Positions 1-9,600 of a stretch of 64,000 nt of DNA are shown here, piece by piece. Numbering within the stretch: the first letter of the stretch is position 1; every line of letters begins with the position of its first letter. The notes beneath the pieces are model-generated. The model was not told where the DNA came from. It did no database searches and was given only the letters and a program-made list of their open reading frames with translations. The stretch lies in NCBI GenBank assembly GCA_964035575.1, contig OZ037934.1, forward strand, positions 744,001 to 808,000. Direction: 5' to 3'. The position numbers and the translations under genes were made by a program. The stretch comes from Rhynchopus sp. YZ270_cl-10 (Eukaryota; Euglenozoa; Diplonemea; Diplonemida; Diplonemidae).

Positions 1-725
1 AGGAAGGTCTGCTCCCCGAGAGGGAGAAGAGAGGGGATCAGCAACAGCACCTCCAAAACGGGGTCCACCTCCTCCCCGCCGTGCAACACCCCCCTAGCTG
101 GAACCCTTTTGTCGGTGCGTCTGATATGTTTCAATCGCACCTCTGGTTAGTCTCCGTTGCATTATTGGTCACATGGTTTACCCTCTCCTTTGGGTGGTAC
201 GGAATCATTCTATGGATTCCCCGACTCTTCAAGGACTACAACGCAGGGTTTGGGTCGTACAGTGAAGCCTTTATGGTACAAGGTGCGAATCTTCCTGGCA
301 ACATTTTGAGCACATTGTTAGTAGATTTGGTTGGGAGGAACCGGCTGTTGAGTGGCAGCATGGTGATCAGCTGCTTTATTTGCGTAGGGATGGGGTTCAT
401 GACGTCGCTTACCCCGATCGTCATTGGGGCCTGCTTCTACAATGGTATATCGATTATCGGATGGAACTGCCTCTCCTGTGTGAGTGCCGAGATGTATCCG
501 ACGTATCTCCGCTCTTCGGCAATGGGGATCTTCAACGCAGTCGGGAAGCTTGCCAGCGGGCTCAGCCAGGTCGCCTTCGGGTTGATGTTCCACTACAATG
601 CGTCGCCGTCGTTGATTCTCTTCTCTGGGGCGACAATGATGATGATAGGAGCCTTCTCGACGTTCTATTTAGATCATGCTATCAGAAAAGAGCGGAAACA
701 AGGGATTGTACATGATGTGGTTTGA
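1..725 (+). CDS. MFS transporter, SV2/organic-cation-transporter-like, C-terminal half (5' end outside window)
   Basis: The frame is open from base 3 to a TGA at 723-725, so this is the last exon, or last part, of a gene that starts before the window. It encodes about 240 residues with six hydrophobic segments, which fits TM7-TM12 of a major facilitator transporter. The TM8-TM9 loop has the charged motif DLVGRNRLL, the second-half counterpart of MFS motif A. TM10-TM11 has AEMYPTYLRSSAMG, the E-x-YPT-x-x-R-x-x-x-x-G signature typical of SV2-like and SLC22-like carriers. The tail is short and basic (RKERKQG). Function: secondary transport of a small, probably organic, solute across a membrane; the substrate cannot be read from this half. 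Family assignment is solid; subfamily is tentative. Confidence 0.85.
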   Translation, partial: EGLLPEREKRGDQQQHLQNGVHLLPAVQHPPSWNPFVGASDMFQSHLWLVSVALLVTWFTLSFGWYGIILWIPRLFKDYNAGFGSYSEAFMVQGANLPGNILSTLLVDLVGRNRLLSGSMVISCFICVGMGFMTSLTPIVIGACFYNGISIIGWNCLSCVSAEMYPTYLRSSAMGIFNAVGKLASGLSQVAFGLMFHYNASPSLILFSGATMMMIGAFSTFYLDHAIRKERKQGIVHDVV

Positions 726-2047
726 AAAGAAGAGATTAGGAGGGGAAAGCCACCGCTGTGATAAGAGAGGAAAAGTACAACAAAAAAAAAAAAGGGGGGG
801 GAGAGAGAGAGAGAGAGAGTGCAGGCTAAGGATACGCAAAAAAAAAGGGGGGGTAGGGTGTGAGAGGCGGAAAAGGCTCTTCAAGAGCAGAATTTGTTTC
901 TTTTTCTCAAAAAAACCTCTTTTGAGAAAAGGCTCGTTTTTCCATTTATTGTTATAAAAGTAACATATGCCTTTCCCTTTTGTAGGTTATTTTTGATTTT
1001 TTGCGAGAGTTTCGTACAAGGCCCCTACTTGTTATTAAACCCCCGCATTGCAGACATAACAATGTCTTTAAATAATATTTCAGGTGACGTAAGCAAGAGG
1101 CTTAGGTTCGCCCCATACAGCTGTTTTTCTTTCTTTTTGTAGACCACGTGAAAAAAAAACCCCATTGCAGTCCTCGTTCGTTTTTTCCCCCTTTTTTCTT
1201 TGGCTAACTTCAAGCGGTTCTGCTGCGCAGGGGTGGAAAATATAAACTCCGTTTGTGGCAAAATCTCTTGCCTGCATTTTTTTTCCCCTTCATTTTTACT
1301 TTTTTATTGCACGTCGGGGCACTTTAATTTCACTCCCCTAACAAATTCCTGTAGAAAAATAAAAACGGCAGTGAAATAAAAATGGCTTTATTTCTTTATT
1401 TCACTCTTTATTTCACTGCTCGATTTTTTTTTTTTTTTTCGCAAAGACAAAATTTTCAGCCGAAAAAAAAAATTTTTTTTGGGCTCAGATGGACCCAAAA
1501 ATGCAAATAAAGCAAGAATTTTGATGTTTTGAGCATCACATATTTATTCCCCGGTCATTTTCTGTACAAAAAACCGGTTTGTATGGGCCAGCGCCTTAGC
1601 AAAAATCCGAAAAATCGGGAAAAAAAATTTTTTTCCCCCGGAAAATTTCGACTCCTGGGTGGGGTCTTGGGGTACCGAAAAATGCAAAAAAACGCAAAAT
1701 TTGGGTATTTTGACCATCTGAGGGATTTTTTTCACGTGTTTCACCTTAGATGGAAGCGGATGCGGCTGGTGGGGGTGGGGTGTGCCCACCTACGGGAACA
1801 GTGCTGCCTGTGGAGTGGCCACTCCATCTGCCTCAATGGTGTTTAGGTTGGACATCAGCAACTCTGCAAGGTTGTGATACAGGAGATAAAGATATTTCGA
1901 AAAGAGAAAAATTTGAATGAAGATAACCCCAACACCAAAGGGAAGTTGATACGATGAATGTAAGCCTTGAGAACTAAGCGTTTAGCAGACCCCCGGGTTG
2001 TGAAATAAAAGTGCCCCGTTGTGCAATAAAAAAATGTATTGTTGGTG

Positions 2048-2186
2048 TAATATTTTGCCTTAATTTCACTTACAGCCCCAAAACCCCTCGGAGTGGTATT
2101 TTTTCCCCTCGGGCTGCGCCCTCGGGGAAAAAAACCACTCCTCGGGGTTTTTTGGGGCTGTGCGTGAAATAAAGGCAAAAATATTA
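2048..2186. repeat. 139-bp imperfect palindrome
   Basis: Two arms of about 67 bases are reverse complements with a few single-base differences and length changes in homopolymers. The left arm starts TAATATTTTGCCT and the right arm ends AGGCAAAAATATTA. Inside both lie AGCCCCAAAA, CCCCTCGG and CCACTC-type blocks. The centre reads CTCGGGCTGCGCCCTCGG. It looks like an aged MITE or a foldback element. Confidence 0.75.
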
Positions 2187-2657
2187 CACGTCAATAATAT
2201 ATATTATCTCGCCGTTCACCTTTGTTTTACCCTTTTTTTGACTCTGCTTCATGGGTAATTGTTTTGACCGAGCCACTGCGTGTTGAACTACCCAATATTT
2301 TTTCAACATTGTTCTGAGAACCGCTGAAGTTCCCAAAAACCATACCCGCTATCACGCCTGCAAGCCTATATATCACAGAAACACCCAGATGACTGTCTGA
2401 AAAAATAATGGGACCTTGAAACAAAAATTGTGAAGAGAAGATGGTCTAGTTTTCGAGCGAACTTCAGCCGGTGAATCAAAGTTGGAAGAAAAATGAGGTT
2501 TTTTCTCACACTCTCACGCCATTTTTTTTCGTTTAGTGCAGTGACCCCCCCGATCCCTCGAAACGTGCCGACACGACAACATTTTTTGTTTTGTCTTTAA
2601 ATTTGCTCTTTCCCTCTAAAGCATTTAGCTTTAGTGACAGTTAAAGGGGAACGGTTG

Positions 2658-2775
2658 CACGACGGTGAAGTAAATGACTTGACTTGTAGTTTTTACTTCT
2701 CTGGTGTCACCGTTAGCTTACAACAGTGAAATCAAAAGTACAACCGCAAGTCAACGCCTTTACTTCACTGTCGTG
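2658..2775. mobile_element. CACGACGG-family MITE, copy 1
   Basis: The ends are CACGACGGTGAAGTAAA and TTTACTTCACTGTCGTG, a 17-bp terminal inverted repeat with one mismatch. There is no coding capacity. Related ends occur at 17958-18025, 38311-38535 and 54619. Confidence 0.65.
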
Positions 2776-2862
2776 AACCCACACACCCTCGATACTAATG
2801 TAAGTTTCTTTTGTTGTGTGTGCACGAGAGGTACGTTTATCTTTCAAGTTTTTTTTTGTTGG

Positions 2863-2905
2863 GGCAGGTGGCTAAGCACAAGAGGCGTAGGTTCATCTTC
2901 AAATC
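2863..2905 (+). repeat. Element A (hairpin), diverged copy
   Basis: Reads GGTGGCTAAGC, a short loop, then GGCGTAGGTTCATCTTC. This is the same order of parts as the consensus hairpin described for 48772-48820, with one stem mismatch. Confidence 0.55.
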
Positions 2906-3162
2906 ACTCTTATATTTTCTCATTATATTTTGACGGAAGCACCATTGGCGAATAAAGCATGCATCAGCGCATGCGAGTCTTTTATGTCACCTTTTTTCCA
3001 ACGTCCCCTCCCCTCCCCCTCCCTCGCCCGTCTTGCTTCCGTCTATCTCTTAATGTGTCTCGTGGCTCTTGCTTGGATACAAATGCAAAAGCGTTTTTTG
3101 GGGGTTTTCGAACACACCCTTCTGCTGTTTTTTAAGTTGTGTTTGTTTTTCAAGGTGACTAG

Positions 3163-3275
3163 CAGGCCTCTCGGCTAACCATCGTTCCATTGTTCCGGGT
3201 TTTTTAGCGTTTTTTTTCCCCCGTTCTTTTCATCGTTCCGGACATTTAGGAACCGCCGAATTAGCGAGAGGCCTG
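3163..3275. mobile_element. GCTAACC-type MITE, short copy
   Basis: Left end CAGGCCTCTCGGCTAACC followed by ATCGTTCC; right end GGAACCGCCGAATTAGCGAG followed by AGGCCTG. These pair over about 27 bases with gaps. The same subterminal ATCGTTCC repeats occur in the larger element at 36450-37248. Confidence 0.6.
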
Positions 3276-4071
3276 GGGGACTCTAGGCTGACGACAGGGT
3301 TCTCCAACAGGTTTTTGGTTATTTTCACCACCGTGTCTTCCCGACTGTTTTGCCCTTTATGGAGCTCACGCAAGCGTGATGACTCCAGGCTGGGACGAAC
3401 CCATATAGTCAGGGGTCTTGCTGTGTGTAACATTGGCACAAGACCTAGATATGCATCACAACCAACCTTCAGGTCAGTGCAATTATTAGTCTTTTGGTTC
3501 TTTCTCCACATTGAAAGTCTACGAATTAGATACAGTTCTCTTTTGAGGCCCACCAAGGGGGTACAAGAGGGGGTCCTTTTTTCCTAATTTGAATTATTTC
3601 TCCAAAAAAAAGTATTCGCTCTTCCTCTCCCCAATCTCTCTACAAACGAAAAAAAAGGCAGAAAAAAAAAAACCTTTTGTTGTTCACGAGAAGGAGTAGG
3701 TATGGACAGAAGGAATCTCATTGGTCCATTCATGCACATCTTGAGAAGACGAGGCATTTGGCTACCTTAAGAGAAGTCATTAGTTCCTCCCGCCGTTTAC
3801 CGTTGACCTAATCTCTCAGCGTTGACATTTTAGGGCACGGTTTTTTTCCCCCAACGCTGTTTTGTTGTGCTTTCATCCAGCTGGCATCGTACGTGGGTCA
3901 GCGGGAGGTACCTGCATTAATAACTTCACTTTTGTATCCTTGTATCACTCTGCAATTCGCAGACAGAGCCATTTGGCTGCCTTATTAGAGTCATTAGTTC
4001 CTCCCACACGCTTCACTTTACATTCTCTCACCTTAGGTAAAGCCTTCCCACCCACTTCAAACACACACACA

Positions 4072-5061
4072 ATGGTGTTCTCACTCAACGTCGCCACAGA
4101 CCTCTACGGGAAGAAGCACAACACCAGCATGGAGTTTGCAGCAGTCCCGAACCTGAGCGAGCTCATCTTCGCTGTGGAGGGCACCTTCGACCGTGAGGCG
4201 CGTCTGCAGCAGCCGGACGGGGCTGCGTTCCGGGTGCAGACGATGCAGGTGTATGACGACGTTCTGCAGCGTTGGGCGGACCTCCACAGTGCCGCGCAGC
4301 TTCACGCGGGGTCGCAGGTTTTTGTCTTCCAACCGGCCAGCCTGGTTCACTCTGAGGCGAACGCAGTCATCCCCGCCGCCACGATCACCCCAGACACCTA
4401 CCTGGGCTCCCCCAGCCGTGCACGCATCGCAGCAGATTTGGGAATCAACGCTGCCCTTTCGGAAAAAATCCGTCGCATCTACGCTGAGCTGGAAGGCCCC
4501 TCCCATGCTGTGCCTATCGCAAACCTTCAGGGCTTCTTCGGACGGTACAGCATCGAATGGACAGGAAACGTTGTCGGCGACCTCGCAGCACGGCAGACCG
4601 ATTTGCTCTTCGACGAATGGGCGCGCTGGGCGGTGGGACACCCTGCCCTCATCGACAGCGTATACTATGCGAGCTACGGTGCTGTGAGCATGTCGCAGCC
4701 GATGTTCACAGTGCCCGCAGACGTGCCCCCAACGGGAAGTGAGATGGACAACATTGCGGCACGTCGTGCAAGAGAGGAGGAGCTGAGGAGAAGCTATGCG
4801 CTAGGCTGGACAGCAGAGAGGGAGCAGATTGACAGGCAGTACCGTGCGCAGCGTAAGGCAGATTTGGACCTGCAGATCCGGCATTTGAAGACGAAGAACC
4901 AGCTGGACCGCATCAGGGCGACTGAGCGTGCCGATGCAGACGCTGTGTCGCTCTCTCGTGCCATGATTGCAAACGCTGCTTCACCCCCCCGCAGACGTGA
5001 CGACCTCTGCCGCATGTACTACTCCCCCGCTAGCCCCAAGTTTGGATATCTCTCTCCCTAA
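4072..5061 (+). CDS. BILBO1-type N-terminal (Ubl-like) domain protein with C-terminal coiled coil
   Basis: 329 residues; start at the ATG in CACACACAATGG, 36 bases after a possible acceptor AG. Residues 1-105 match the N-terminal ubiquitin-like domain of trypanosomatid BILBO1, the flagellar pocket collar scaffold. SLNVATDLYGKKHNTSMEF lines up with the start of that domain, and YDDVLQRWADL followed by QVFVFQP lines up with its YDEELNKWVDL/QLYVFQP segment. Residues 120-175 look like one or two degenerate EF-hand helices (KIRRIYAELEG, then ANLQGFFGRY) without calcium-binding loops. Residues 225-305 are highly charged and helical (AREEELRRSY through RIRATERA), likely a short coiled coil. BILBO1 itself is longer with a long coiled coil, so this is a paralogue or a divergent relative. 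A cytoskeletal scaffold role near the flagellum base is inferred from the family only. The family call is from memory of the BILBO1 sequence. Confidence 0.65.
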   Translation: MVFSLNVATDLYGKKHNTSMEFAAVPNLSELIFAVEGTFDREARLQQPDGAAFRVQTMQVYDDVLQRWADLHSAAQLHAGSQVFVFQPASLVHSEANAVIPAATITPDTYLGSPSRARIAADLGINAALSEKIRRIYAELEGPSHAVPIANLQGFFGRYSIEWTGNVVGDLAARQTDLLFDEWARWAVGHPALIDSVYYASYGAVSMSQPMFTVPADVPPTGSEMDNIAARRAREEELRRSYALGWTAEREQIDRQYRAQRKADLDLQIRHLKTKNQLDRIRATERADADAVSLSRAMIANAASPPRRRDDLCRMYYSPASPKFGYLSP

Positions 5062-5466
5062 ATTTTTTTTTGAAGATTTGAAGAATTTCGAGAAAGAAAA
5101 AAGAAAAAAGGGGTAAAAATTGTGTGGTGTTTTTGGAATCAAATGGAAGGCTGTCTCCCCTCTCCCCCTTCCCCCCCCTGATTGTAGATCCCCTCTCCCC
5201 TCTGTCTCTCCCCAAAAATTGTTAGGGCTGTTCCCATCTTGTTTGGATGGGGTTGTCCTTGTGTAATGCCCCCTGTTATTTTTTGATTGTGTTGTTTTAT
5301 TGTTTGTGTTGATGTCTTTTTTTGTGTATTTGAGAATACCTGTTGTACGTGGGGTATATGGTTCAGTCCATAAAATCCCGCACCCCCAAAAAAGGTAATC
5401 TGAGTGCTTGTTGAGGATATAATTTAACGTTCTAGTAAGTGCTCGGGTGGGGGGGTTTATGTAATG

Positions 5467-5576
5467 GTGGCAGTATTGTGATGGGAGCCCATTGGAATAC
5501 GCAAAATACATCAAAATACACGTGTATTTTGATGTATTTTGCGTATTCCAATGGGCTCCCATCACAATACTGCCAC
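5467..5576. repeat. 110-bp perfect palindrome
   Basis: Two 55-base arms are exact reverse complements by eye, with no spacer (centre between 5521 and 5522, TACAC|GTGTA). The outer end reads GTGGCAGTATTGTGATGGGA on the left and its exact complement on the right. Pairing goes on four to five bases further after one mismatch. Confidence 0.9.
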
Positions 5577-5628
5577 TATTAGGTTTATGGATTGAGCCAT
5601 ATTCATCGTACAATTTTTTTTTCTTTAC

Positions 5629-5676
5629 AAAGGTGACTAAGCATGAGAGGCTTAGGGTCATCTGATAAACTTTTCT
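5629..5676 (+). repeat. Element A (hairpin)
   Basis: AAGGTGACTAAGC, loop ATGAGAG, GCTTAGGGTCATCTGATAAAC, then CTTTTCTTTTG. Stem as in the consensus; followed at once by an element-B copy. Confidence 0.75.
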
Positions 5677-5690
5677 TTTGCTTTTTTGGA

Positions 5691-5775
5691 TGAAACCTCG
5701 AAATGGATTGTAGGACTGCATGGTTGGGGTCCACCTAAAAGGTACACTGTTCATAAGAAGGGGTTTTTTTGGATT
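5691..5775 (+). repeat. Element B
   Basis: Contains CGAAATGGATTGTAGGACTG, CATGGTTGGGGTCCACC, AGGTACACTGTTCA and a TTTCAAGTC tail with T-runs. Shares all blocks with the copies at 20690 and 25409 but lacks the central GTACACCCGGT part. Confidence 0.75.
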
Positions 5776-5968
5776 TCAAGTCAAAAGAAGTTTTTTTTTT
5801 TTCCATCTCACAAAAAGTTTTTCTTTCTCTTTTTCAACACCTTTTTCACATCTTAGGATTTGAGATACCCTTTTTTTATTTTTTCTAGGAAGAAAGGGGG
5901 CATGTGTTGACCCTCTCAACTACTTTCAATTCTGTGAACTGAAAGTATATGAATCTAAGTTCTAGGGC

Positions 5969-6070
5969 ACCGTATTCGTAAAAGTTATCGACCGTACTAA
6001 TGTTCGACCTTTTCAGGATTTTTCTGGAAGTTCGACCTTTTTTACGGTCCAACATTTTTACGAATACGGT
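5969..6070 (+). mobile_element. Element C, 102-bp MITE with splice-acceptor-like core
   Basis: Terminal inverted repeats ACCGTATTCGTAAAA and TTTTTACGAATACGGT. Inside is TACTAATGTTCGACCTTTTC followed by AGG, that is a branch-site-like TACTAAT, a pyrimidine stretch and CAG. A second TTCGACC block follows. Copies at 25055-25156 (inside an intron) and 38575-38675 keep the same core and orientation. Confidence 0.75.
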
Positions 6071-6354
6071 AATTGGTATTGAAAACAAAGAGAGGGAGAA
6101 GCTTTTTCGGTTTTCCACCAGATTTTTTTTTCTCCCCCCTCCCATGTTCTTTTTGTTGTTGGTTTCCCTTTTTTTTTTGTTTCCCCATGTAGAATTTTTT
6201 TTGGACAGTTTTTTTTCTTCCAAGCAAAATGGTTTGTGAGATAAAACTTATGTCCTACCCAGTCCCTCTTCCACCCCCCTATTCATACCCCCTACAGTTC
6301 AACGAAAAAAAGCTTCATTTTTTAGCTGATGCCGCGCGATAACGAATGTGATCA

Positions 6355-6398
6355 AGGCGACTAAGCACGAGGCTAAGTATCATCTTACAAATTTTTTT
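6355..6398 (+). repeat. Element A (hairpin) with its upstream module
   Basis: Preceded by GCTGATGCCGCGCGATAACG, which also precedes the copies at 30157 and 48744. The hairpin reads AAGGCGACTAAGC, ACGAG, GCTAAGTATCATCTTAC. Confidence 0.65.
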
Positions 6399-6571
6399 CC
6401 CTCGCCCAAATTAGCGACTCAGAGTTGTGCTTTTCTCTAGTCTCCCCCACACTGCGAAACGGGCAGAGGACCCCAACCGGACCCTACATCCCACAGGATT
6501 CGCGTCCCTGTGTTTGCAATGCTCCCCGTTCATCTGATGAGTGGAAGCGGGAGTAGCACATATCAGATCCA

Positions 6572-6650
6572 AACCACGAAATGGATTGTAGGACTGCATG
6601 GTTGGGGTGTCCACACCAGGGCTTTGTCTTTCAACTCTACTTTTTGTTTT
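6572..6650 (+). repeat. Element B, short copy ending at the coatomer 5' region
   Basis: CCACGAAATGGATTGTAGGA, CTGCATGGTTGGGGTGTCCA, then GGGCTTTGTCTTTCAACTC and a T-rich tail. It lies 50-130 bases before the ATG, and its tail supplies the pyrimidine-rich stretch ahead of the AG at 6682-6683. Confidence 0.75.
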
Positions 6651-6699
6651 TCCTAACACCATTCTCAATTATTTTTGAATCAGAAAGACACAAAGGAAA

Positions 6700-9600
6700 A
6701 TGTCTACTGAGCCCATCACCGATGAGGCCCACTGCTCCCTGCTCGTTGGGATCGATGGGAACAAGCAGCAGCTTGGCAGCAAAGAGCTGAAGGAGCAGAT
6801 TGAGAAGGGCGACACGGAGATGAAGATCAGCGCTGTCAAGGAAATGATTGCGCTCACACTCAACGGCGAGCCGCAGACGAAGCTCATTATGAGTGTCATT
6901 AAGTACATCCAACCGAGCGGCACCACCACCTCCTCGCACGAAAAGGCGGACACTCTTGTACACACCCTGAAGAAGCTTGTTCTCTACTTCTGGGAGGTCG
7001 TAGACAAGAGGGATGCGCAGGGGAAACTGCTCCCAGAGTTGATCCTTTTGGTCGACTTTTTGAGACGTGATTTGTCTCACGCCAACGAATTCATCAGAGG
7101 AGCGACGCTGCGCTTTTTGTGCAACCTGAAGGAGACGGAGATCCTCGAGCCCCTTGCCGAGGCGGTCATCAGCAACCTCGACCACAGGCAGTCGTACATC
7201 AGGCGCAACGCTGTGCTCGCGATCACCAACATCTACCAGAGGACGCCGGATGCCCTCCCCCACGCGCCCCAGGCTGTCGAGGAGCTTCTGAAGCAGGAGA
7301 CCGATGTGACATCCAAGCGGAACGCATTCCTCATGTTGTTCAAGTGCACACCGAACCTCGCTGTGAACTACCTCAGAAGCATCATGGACAATGACATTGG
7401 GTCGGTATGGAAATTGGGGAAATGATTTTGGGAAATACAACACCATTTCATAAAGGACGGTACAACTTACTAATCCCCTTTGTGTTATCCATTTTTATCT
7501 CTAAATGAGGCCGCGTTTGGCAGCCCTGGTTGTCTGCATGAATACTTTTGTATTTTTGTGTAATTTTGTTTTGCGGGTTTGCGGAATATTGTACCACATG
7601 CTCATCTTTCAACCTTAGAATAGAATGCATTACAATAATACTGAAGACCCTGAGGGTTGGTCTCTAACAACAAACCTACAACAACACTCTTCCCACGACA
7701 GAGCCAAAACGACATCTTCCAGCTTGTCGTCGTGGAGCTCCTCAAGCAGCTCATGCAGACGAACCCGCACGAGAAGTCGCAGTACATCCGCGTCATCTTC
7801 ACGCTCCTCAACAGCAAGTCGCAGGTATTTGTCACACACACACACAACACGCACTTCTCCAGTACACACTCTCACCCCTTGGTCTGGAGTGCAGCTCCAC
7901 ACATACTATTTTCTTTCGGGGGGTAGCGGGGGCATAGCAGACGTCAACCACAGACCGCATGGTCGGGGTCCACCCATCGTGTCCCCCATTGCTCTAGGTG
8001 CCCCTTTATGCTCGGCTGGACTGCCGCTGGGGTGCGTCTCCCTTTTTGCACCGAAGTTGTGCAAATGTGCCACACAACGGGCACAGGGGTTCAGGAACAT
8101 GACTCCATCGCGTGTCGCCCCGAGGTTCCACTTCGAGTCCAGCACCTTCCACTGCTTCAGCCGCACGGCGTGCTCCACCCGCCCCCTTGCAAAATCATGC
8201 GCTTCGTTGTACTCCCTCGACGACACAGAGTCGAGATTGGAGAAGAAGCGGTCGGTGGCGCTGGTCCGGTTCTCGTCGCCTTCCTTGCTGGTGCGTCTGC
8301 TGGGGACAATGCAATACATCGACGTCGGGTAGGCGCCGTCTGCAAGTACCAAATCAACGGCGCAAGGGGTGATGTCTACGAGACCATATCGTCGAATCGG
8401 CCATTGACCCTGGGGCGGCAGACGAGAGGTGGGCTACAAAGCCGAGGGCAGTTATCGTTACCTGGAACTTTTTGACGCAACCTTTGTAGTAGCCGCTGTA
8501 ATCAGCGGACCTTTGCGCTGTGCAGCAGCGACTACCTTCACGCTGCGATGCTTCAGCCCTGTCATCGTCCGAATCTTACAGACTCGGTTTCAGTAAGACA
8601 TACAGACACAGAACTTTGTGCAACGCAGTACTGTGCACCCAGGCCCTTTCCGGCATCTCTTCCCGTCTGCGACTCCCTAGCGTTACCATCCTGCCTGAGG
8701 CCTGCTACCCACCTTTCGCCTTTCGTCATCCCTTTTTATTCACCCGATCATTACCAAAAAGCCAACTTTCTTTTCATACAGAACTTCTCATATCCAAAAC
8801 GTCCCGATTTTTTCTTGAATGAGATTAAGGTGACTAAGCGAGGCTTAGGGTCATTTTATAAAATTTTCTTTTTTTTTTTTGCACTCAAAAACTTCGCACC
8901 ACCCCCTACAGGCAGTCCTCTTCCAATGCGCAAGCACGCTTCTTGCGTTGAGCTCTTCACCCACAGCAATCAAGGCGTCTGCCAACACCTTGGTCACTCT
9001 GCTCAACAACAACTGCGACAACAACGTCAAGCTCGTCGTCGTCGGCAAGCTTGAGGAGATCCGCAAACGCTTCCCCGAGGCCATGCAGGGGCTCACGATG
9101 GACCTGCTCCGCTGCCTGGTCGGCTCCGAGGTGGAAATCCAGAAGCGGATCCTCGAGCTCACCATCGACCTCGTCACCAACAAGAACGTCGACAAGGTGA
9201 TGGCCTTCCTCAAGAAGGAGCTGATTGAGAGCAGTGCAAGCAGCTCTATCACGACGCCTAAGGGGGAGACCGACTACAGACAGCTTCTGATCCGCTTTAT
9301 CTCGCAGACGGCCGCGAAGCACAGAAACGTTGCGCCGATGATCATCCCGATTCTGATGGACTTTATCATTGAGGACAACAAAAGCGCGAGCGACACTATC
9401 CTCTTCATCCGCGAGATGGTCCACCGCCAGGCAGAGCTCCGCGAGGACGTCGTGACCAAGCTCACCATGCAGTTCACCTCCATCAACTCCACCCGCGTCT
9501 ACCGGATTGCCCTCTGGATCCTCGGATCCCACGCACAGAGCTACGAGGAGGTCCGCAACGTCATGATGGCACTCCGCGAATCCCTCGAGCCCTTCCCCCT

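Larger units (their letters stand above)
726..4071. other. Gene-free stretch with inverted repeats
   Basis: No ORF here resembles a protein. The stretch is AT-rich with homopolymers and holds a small inverted repeat (1369-1419, ends GCAGTGAAATAAA/TTTATTTCACTGC), the 139-bp imperfect palindrome, a CACGACGG element, one element-A copy, a 113-bp GCTAACC-type element and, at 3869-3935, element J (CTTTCATCCAGCTGGCATCG...), which recurs at 37601-37656 and 62740-62800. A weak element-A remnant lies near 1082-1110. AG at 4035-4036 is the likely acceptor for the next transcript. Confidence 0.6.
5062..6699. other. Intergenic stretch before coatomer beta, repeat-filled
   Basis: Holds a perfect palindrome, two copies of element A, two of element B, one of element C, and a small stem-loop (5917-5951, ACTTTCA/TGAAAGT arms) that is repeated at 11512-11545. 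The likely acceptor for the coatomer mRNA is AG at 6682-6683. The T-run tail of the element-B copy at 6572-6650 lies just upstream of it. Confidence 0.6.

Noticed and set aside
3230-3587. Overlapping ORFs on both strands (108 and 90 residues) after the 3163 MITE
   Set aside because: Neither has a family motif or a credible start context, and composition is that of the surrounding non-coding DNA.
3862-4071. N-terminal extension of the BILBO1-type protein in an open upstream frame
   Set aside because: It has no ATG, starts within element J and contains the likely acceptor AG at 4035-4036; the conserved domain begins exactly at the ATG at 4072.
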